Shown one piece after another: positions 5,649 through 9,771 of a DNA stretch of 9,771 nucleotides (positions are counted from its first letter, which is position 1; each line of letters opens with the position of its first letter). Below the pieces are notes generated by a model. The model ran no database searches. It was not told the DNA's origin and saw nothing but the letters and a program-made list of their open reading frames with translations. The stretch covers positions 1 through 9,771 of the forward strand of contig CAMEWU010000077.1 of NCBI GenBank assembly GCA_945946715.1, in the 5' to 3' direction. Source of the DNA: an uncultured Clostridium sp. (GTDB lineage: Bacteria > Bacillota > Clostridia > Lachnospirales > Lachnospiraceae). The translations under genes were made by a program, and so were the position numbers.

Positions 5649-8126
5649 ATGAAGGCATTGATTCATAAAAAATGGTTTTATCCGGTTATTCTGGTGCTTT
5701 TGTTTGCAGTACTAATCCTTTTCGTGGCACCGGAAGATGGTGTTTATGGTTCTACAACAGACTGGTTTAGCCAGCATGTGGCTTTAGCAGAAACCATTCG
5801 AAATGCCTGCTTAGAACAGAATACATTTCTTCCCTTTTTTCTTCCGTTAGGAGGAGGAAGTAATGGATTTCAGTTTGCATACTACGGATATTTACGACCG
5901 GATATTATCCTTGGGGTACTGCTTCCGCATATTCCAATGATTTGGATTCTAATTCTCTATATGTTGACAGGATATCTGACAGCAGTTCTATTATGTTACC
6001 AATGGCTGAAAGAAGAATTGGAAAGTGAGTCTTTTGCTTTTTTAGGCAGTGTGTTGTTCCTGACTGCAAATTGTTTCTTTCAAACCCACCGTCAGGTGAT
6101 GTTTGTGAACTTTATGCCGTTTCTGATGCTGGCACTTTTATTAATTAAGCGTAAAAAGCATATATGGGTGGGAGCACTTCTTACTATCATGTTGCTTCAT
6201 AGCTTTTTCTATATTATGCCTATTCTGGTGGTTCTGGGATGGTATTGGTATCAACAGGAGGGGCGGCATTTTATAAAACCATATCTGGTACAAGTAATGG
6301 CAGGTGTAGGGATGGCAGCAGTACTATTGATTCCCACAGCTTTGGTGATTTTAGAACATCGCCGGGCATCTGCGGATGCTATGAATCTGGAAAATGGTAT
6401 TTGGGAACCCCATATGGAATTCTTTCTGTATAGTTCCTATGGAATAGGTCTTACTGTAATCTGCATGTATATTATGCTTCTGGGTGTTGGGGATAAGAAA
6501 TACCGAAGAACCAGTCTGCTGTTGATTCTGGTTACGGTTTTGGGATGGTCTGCATATCTGTTAAATGGAACACTGTATGCCAGAGGAAAGATTCTGGTGC
6601 CGTTTCTGCCATTGATACTTCTTCACTGCGTCCGGATTCTTCAGGATTATTTTCATCAGGCAAAACGGTGGCGGCGATGGCCATTTCTCGTAATTGCAGT
6701 AATCGTGCTGGTGGCTATTGTTTTATTTGATTATCGGGTGAACCGTGGAATGCTGCTAGATGTACTGGTTGTGTTAGTGTGGTGTCTGAGTCTTCGAAAG
6801 TGGAAAAACTGGAAGCTTGGTTATGCACTACTGCTGATTATGCCTTGTGTACTATATGTACAGGCAGGAAGAACGGAAGATTTTGTATCAAAAGCAAAGG
6901 TGAAGGAAATGAATGTATGGCAGCATCAGACGGCAGTTTCCAAGTCAGATACAAACCTGTACCGGTCTGAAACCTTGTATGAACCCTTAAATACCTGTAA
7001 CCGGGTAAACGAGTATATCAATCAGCGGAGTACCATGTATTCTTCCGTAACCAACCAGGCCTATTCTACGGTGTATTATGATATTTTGCAGACTCCCATT
7101 CGAATCAATAATCGCGTGGCAATTTTGACAGAAAATAATCCCTTTTTGCTTACATTTATGGGTGTCCGGTATGTGGAAGCAGAAAAAAATCATTTGCCAT
7201 ACGGATATGAAGAAATTGCAGTACAAGGAGACCGGGTGCTGGGGGAAAATACCCAAGTCCTTCCTATGGCATATGTGACATGGAACACCATGAGTGAGTC
7301 TGATTTCTGGCAGTTAGGTGAGATGGAACGTTTGGAAGCCATGATGGAGACCACTGTAGTAAGGGAAGCAGCCCGGTCCGATACTGAGGAGCCGGTACAT
7401 GGAGCAATTATAGAGGATGAAGTGAAGGTTCGGGATATTGTGATGCCGGAAGAAATCAGAGTAATTCCTCAGGAAAATCATTCCTATATGCTTCGGGTAG
7501 ATTCTCAGCAGACTCTGAGGTTAGAGTTGGAAGAACCTAGAAAAGATGAGATATTAATGTTTCAATTTGATGTTGTCAATCGGGGACAAAAGGCAGTAGT
7601 CATTGATATTAATGGAATCCGGAATAAGTTATCCGGCAACAGTGCACCTTATCCCAATGAGAACCGGGTATTTCAATATCAGTTGGTGGGTACAGGGGAA
7701 AATGGTTTAGAGACATTAGAAATTACCTTGTCCAAAGGGCAGTATGAGTTGCGGAATATTCGTTGGTATTCCTGCCCGACTTCACTACTGGAAGCAAAAG
7801 AGTATCAGCCGGTGATACCACAGGGTATTCATGAAAATGAAATATTAAATTGCAGGGTATCCATGCCGGAATCCGGTTATTTAGTTACCTCAATTCCACT
7901 TCAACGAGGGATGAAGCTGTGGGTAGACGGAAAAGAAGCCTCACCGGAACAGGTAAATGTAGCATTTGCCGGAGCAAAACTGGAAGCCGGTAATCATCAA
8001 ATTCGGATGACATTCGTGCCACCCGGATATTATGCAGGACTTGTGGTGAGCATTCTTTCTGTGCTTGGGTATGGGATGCTGGTTTTGTATCCGAATTGGA
8101 AGAAAAACCATAATAAAAAAATATAG
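5649..8126 (+). CDS. YfhO family polytopic membrane protein, GT-C glycosyltransferase-like
   Basis: An 825-residue protein with membrane helices over about residues 10-405, a large extracytoplasmic region (about 406-793) and one last helix (about 795-815). Family marks are visible. An acidic residue sits early in the first outer loop (D38 in T-D-W-F), as in GT-C enzymes, followed by F-A-Y-Y-G-Y-L-R-P-D (76-85) and the L-T-F-M-G-V-R-Y-V block (501-509). The C-terminal lobe has W-V-D-G-K (758-762), A-F-A-G-A and V-P-P-G-Y. YfhO proteins are GT-C-type transferases; in Bacillus a member is implicated in sugar decoration of lipoteichoic acid from a lipid-linked donor. No lipid-sugar synthase or flippase gene lies nearby, so substrate and acceptor are unknown. 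GGGAG at 5638-5642 supports the ATG. It has its own promoter and no visible terminator before mnmA. Confidence 0.85.
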   Translation: MKALIHKKWFYPVILVLLFAVLILFVAPEDGVYGSTTDWFSQHVALAETIRNACLEQNTFLPFFLPLGGGSNGFQFAYYGYLRPDIILGVLLPHIPMIWILILYMLTGYLTAVLLCYQWLKEELESESFAFLGSVLFLTANCFFQTHRQVMFVNFMPFLMLALLLIKRKKHIWVGALLTIMLLHSFFYIMPILVVLGWYWYQQEGRHFIKPYLVQVMAGVGMAAVLLIPTALVILEHRRASADAMNLENGIWEPHMEFFLYSSYGIGLTVICMYIMLLGVGDKKYRRTSLLLILVTVLGWSAYLLNGTLYARGKILVPFLPLILLHCVRILQDYFHQAKRWRRWPFLVIAVIVLVAIVLFDYRVNRGMLLDVLVVLVWCLSLRKWKNWKLGYALLLIMPCVLYVQAGRTEDFVSKAKVKEMNVWQHQTAVSKSDTNLYRSETLYEPLNTCNRVNEYINQRSTMYSSVTNQAYSTVYYDILQTPIRINNRVAILTENNPFLLTFMGVRYVEAEKNHLPYGYEEIAVQGDRVLGENTQVLPMAYVTWNTMSESDFWQLGEMERLEAMMETTVVREAARSDTEEPVHGAIIEDEVKVRDIVMPEEIRVIPQENHSYMLRVDSQQTLRLELEEPRKDEILMFQFDVVNRGQKAVVIDINGIRNKLSGNSAPYPNENRVFQYQLVGTGENGLETLEITLSKGQYELRNIRWYSCPTSLLEAKEYQPVIPQGIHENEILNCRVSMPESGYLVTSIPLQRGMKLWVDGKEASPEQVNVAFAGAKLEAGNHQIRMTFVPPGYYAGLVVSILSVLGYGMLVLYPNWKKNHNKKI

Positions 8127-8146
8127 CGTTCATGTCCGGATTCGAT

Positions 8147-8152
8147 TATAAT
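8147..8152 (+). promoter_or_regulatory. Possible -10 box for mnmA-mutY
   Basis: A perfect TATAAT lies in the 61-base gap after the YfhO-like gene and would start transcription near 8159, 29 bases before the mnmA ATG. The expected -35 position (8124-8129) reads TAGCGT, a poor match, and there is no TGn extension. Read-through from the gene upstream is an alternative source of transcript. Confidence 0.4.
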
Positions 8153-8187
8153 AGGAATATCATGACAGAAACAAGGTGAATTAGGAT

Positions 8188-9264
8188 ATGAACAAGAAGG
8201 CATTAATAGCAATGAGTGGTGGTGTGGATTCTTCCGTAGCAGCTCTTTTGATGAAGGAGCAAGGCTATGATTGTATCGGTGTTACCATGAAGCTGTATGA
8301 TAATGATGATATAGGGATTTCGCGTGAGAAGACTTGTTGCTCTCTGGATGATATAGAGGATGCACGGAGTGTTGCTTTTCGAATCGGAATCCCTTATTAT
8401 GTTGTGAATTTTAAAGATGATTTTAAGGAAAAGGTTGTAGATACATTTGTAAATTCCTATTTGCGGGGATGGACACCGAATCCCTGCATTGAGTGTAACC
8501 GGCATTTGAAATTTGAACATTTATATCAAAAGGCAAGAGAACTGGAATGTGATGTGATTGTCACAGGGCATTATGTTCAGGTGGTACAGGAGAAAGAGGA
8601 ATGGGAATTGAAAAAAGCAGTAGACCCATCCAAAGACCAGAGTTATGTGCTATATTCCCTGACTCAGGAGCAGCTGTCCCATACGGTATTTCCGCTGGGA
8701 GGGTTTACAAAAGAACAGGTGCGGAAGATTGCAGAAGAACATGGATTCATTAATTCCGGGAAAAAGGACAGTCAGGATATCTGTTTTATTCCAGATGGAA
8801 ACTATAAACGGTTTATGAAAGAGCAGTATCATATTGAAATTGGCACCGGAGAGTTTGTGGATAAGAAGGGAAACGTATTAGGAACTCACCAGGGCTATTA
8901 CGGATATACCATAGGTCAGCGAAAAGGGCTGGGGATTGCCGCGGAACATCCATATTATGTGGTAGATATTCAGCCGGAGCAGAATCGGGTGGTCTTGGGA
9001 ACAAATGAAGATTTGTTCCGTCGGACACTAATTGCAGAGGATTTTAACTGGATTACCAGTCGGGATGTAGAATCAGAGGTGATTCAGGCAAAGGTGCGGT
9101 ATCGGCAGCAGGCACAGGATGCCCGGGTGAAAAAGCTGGCAGATGGAAAAGTAGAGATTACATTTGAGGAACCGCAACGGGCGATTACCAAAGGTCAGGC
9201 AGTCGTGTTATACCAGGGCGATACAGTCTTGGGAGGTGGCACGATTACGGAAATTATGGACTAG
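8188..9264 (+). CDS. mnmA: tRNA-specific 2-thiouridylase MnmA
   Basis: MnmA activates U34 of the tRNAs for Lys, Glu and Gln with ATP and inserts sulfur to make 2-thiouridine, which keeps wobble decoding accurate; it acts in the cytoplasm. The 358 residues fit the family length of about 360. The N-terminal PP-loop S-G-G-V-D-S-S (10-16) binds ATP. C100 in N-P-C-I-E-C-N and C199 in D-I-C-F-I are the catalytic cysteine pair. K-D-Q-S-Y-V-L-Y and the later G-Q-R-K-G-L-G-I block are also family marks. AAGGTGA at 8173-8179 lies 8 bases before the ATG. The sulfur donor (an IscS/NifS-type desulfurase) is often encoded near this gene in Firmicutes but is not in the window. The mutY start follows after 31 bases with no terminator, so the two probably share a transcript. 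Confidence 0.97.
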   Translation: MNKKALIAMSGGVDSSVAALLMKEQGYDCIGVTMKLYDNDDIGISREKTCCSLDDIEDARSVAFRIGIPYYVVNFKDDFKEKVVDTFVNSYLRGWTPNPCIECNRHLKFEHLYQKARELECDVIVTGHYVQVVQEKEEWELKKAVDPSKDQSYVLYSLTQEQLSHTVFPLGGFTKEQVRKIAEEHGFINSGKKDSQDICFIPDGNYKRFMKEQYHIEIGTGEFVDKKGNVLGTHQGYYGYTIGQRKGLGIAAEHPYYVVDIQPEQNRVVLGTNEDLFRRTLIAEDFNWITSRDVESEVIQAKVRYRQQAQDARVKKLADGKVEITFEEPQRAITKGQAVVLYQGDTVLGGGTITEIMD

Positions 9265-9295
9265 GTGCTATTTGCGGAATAAGGGATATTGTGGT

Positions 9296-9771
9296 ATGAT
9301 AAGAAACAGAGAAAGGCTTACAGAAATAGTTGAAAAATTACTTGCATGGTATCCTTCCCATGCCAGAGATTTGCCTTGGCGCAAGGATAAGAACCCTTAT
9401 CATGTGTGGCTGTCAGAAATCATGCTGCAGCAGACAAGAGTGGAAGCGGTAAAGGATTATTATAAGCGGTTTTTGCAGGAACTGCCTACTATTCAGGATT
9501 TGGCACAGGTAGAAGAAGACCGGCTGCTAAAGCTTTGGGAAGGTCTTGGATATTATAATCGGGCAAGGAATTTGAAAAAGGCGGCAATGACCGTTGTTAA
9601 TGATTTGGACGGGCATTTTCCGAATACCTATGAGGGCATCTTGGCACTGGCAGGAATCGGGGAATATACTGCGGGCGCCATTGGTTCTATTTGTTTTGAT
9701 TTGCAGACTCCGGCAGTGGATGGTAATGTACTGCGGGTATACACAAGACTTATGGAGGATGCTTCCAATAT
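9296..9771 (+). CDS. mutY: A/G-specific adenine DNA glycosylase MutY (3' truncated)
   Basis: MutY removes adenine mispaired with 8-oxoguanine or guanine in the base-excision repair pathway. The first 158 residues are present before the right edge. Visible family marks are D-L-P-W-R (25-29), L-S-E-I-M-L-Q-Q-T-R-V (39-49) with catalytic E41, W-E-G-L-G-Y-Y-N-R-A-R-N (81-92), the helix-hairpin-helix L-A-G-I-G-E-Y-T-A-G-A-I (118-129) and V-D-G-N-V-L-R-V (141-148) with catalytic D142. The hairpin reads L-A-G-I-G where L-P-G-I/V-G is usual, a mild change. The iron-sulfur cluster loop and the 8-oxoG-recognising C-terminal domain lie beyond the window, so their presence cannot be judged. AAGGGAT at 9281-9286 precedes the ATG by 9 bases. 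It sits 31 bases after mnmA and is probably co-transcribed with it. Confidence 0.95.
   Translation, partial: MIRNRERLTEIVEKLLAWYPSHARDLPWRKDKNPYHVWLSEIMLQQTRVEAVKDYYKRFLQELPTIQDLAQVEEDRLLKLWEGLGYYNRARNLKKAAMTVVNDLDGHFPNTYEGILALAGIGEYTAGAIGSICFDLQTPAVDGNVLRVYTRLMEDASN

Noticed and set aside
14..8143. Frequent TTCCGG / TCCGGA words across the window
   Set aside because: They occur mostly inside genes in varying frames with no fixed spacing; probably codon preference rather than a dispersed regulatory motif.
8203..8520. A 105-codon open frame on the minus strand inside mnmA
   Set aside because: It is opposite the PP-loop and catalytic cysteine region, with low-complexity I/N/S/T-rich composition; a shadow frame.

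Overview
The window looks like an ordinary chromosomal stretch from an anaerobic Firmicute, most likely a Lachnospiraceae-type Clostridia. This rests on low-to-moderate GC, purine-rich Shine-Dalgarno sites, a DegV protein of the clostridial type with an S-C-C-S N-terminus, a DUF2871 membrane protein and an XRE-AbrB fusion regulator. These are family resemblances judged by eye, not by a search. I see no rRNA, tRNA, CRISPR array, insertion sequence or integrase.

Layout. Bases 1-774 hold the 3' part of an XRE-AbrB regulator followed by a small four-helix DUF2871 membrane protein, both on the + strand and probably co-transcribed. A short promoter region (775-866) has a strong extended -10 box and leads into a two-gene signalling operon (867-4546). 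Its first gene is a stand-alone protein of two receiver domains. Its second is a large membrane hybrid histidine kinase (7TM, PAS-like, HisKA, HATPase, receiver, HPt, helical tail). The two genes overlap by ATGA. The kinase gene meets a convergent degV gene tail to tail, and their stop codons share a TTAA. The degV gene (- strand) is divergent from a YfhO-type membrane glycosyltransferase-like gene (5649-8126), with a 200-base AT-rich double promoter region between them. Two housekeeping genes follow: mnmA (tRNA U34 2-thiolation) and the 5' part of mutY (adenine glycosylase), the latter running off the right edge.

How the genes work together. The only clear multi-gene system is the phosphorelay. 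The kinase carries every relay station (H364, D662, H824) and can in principle pass phosphate to the two aspartates (D55, D181) of the co-expressed double-receiver protein. No DNA-binding or enzymatic output domain is encoded beside it, so the end point of the signal is unknown. The other genes are functionally unconnected as far as sequence shows: fatty-acid binding (DegV), envelope glycan decoration (YfhO-like), tRNA modification and DNA repair.

I did not find a convincing new biological system. The outputless phosphorelay, with its duplicated receivers and repeat-flanked promoter, is the part most worth following up.
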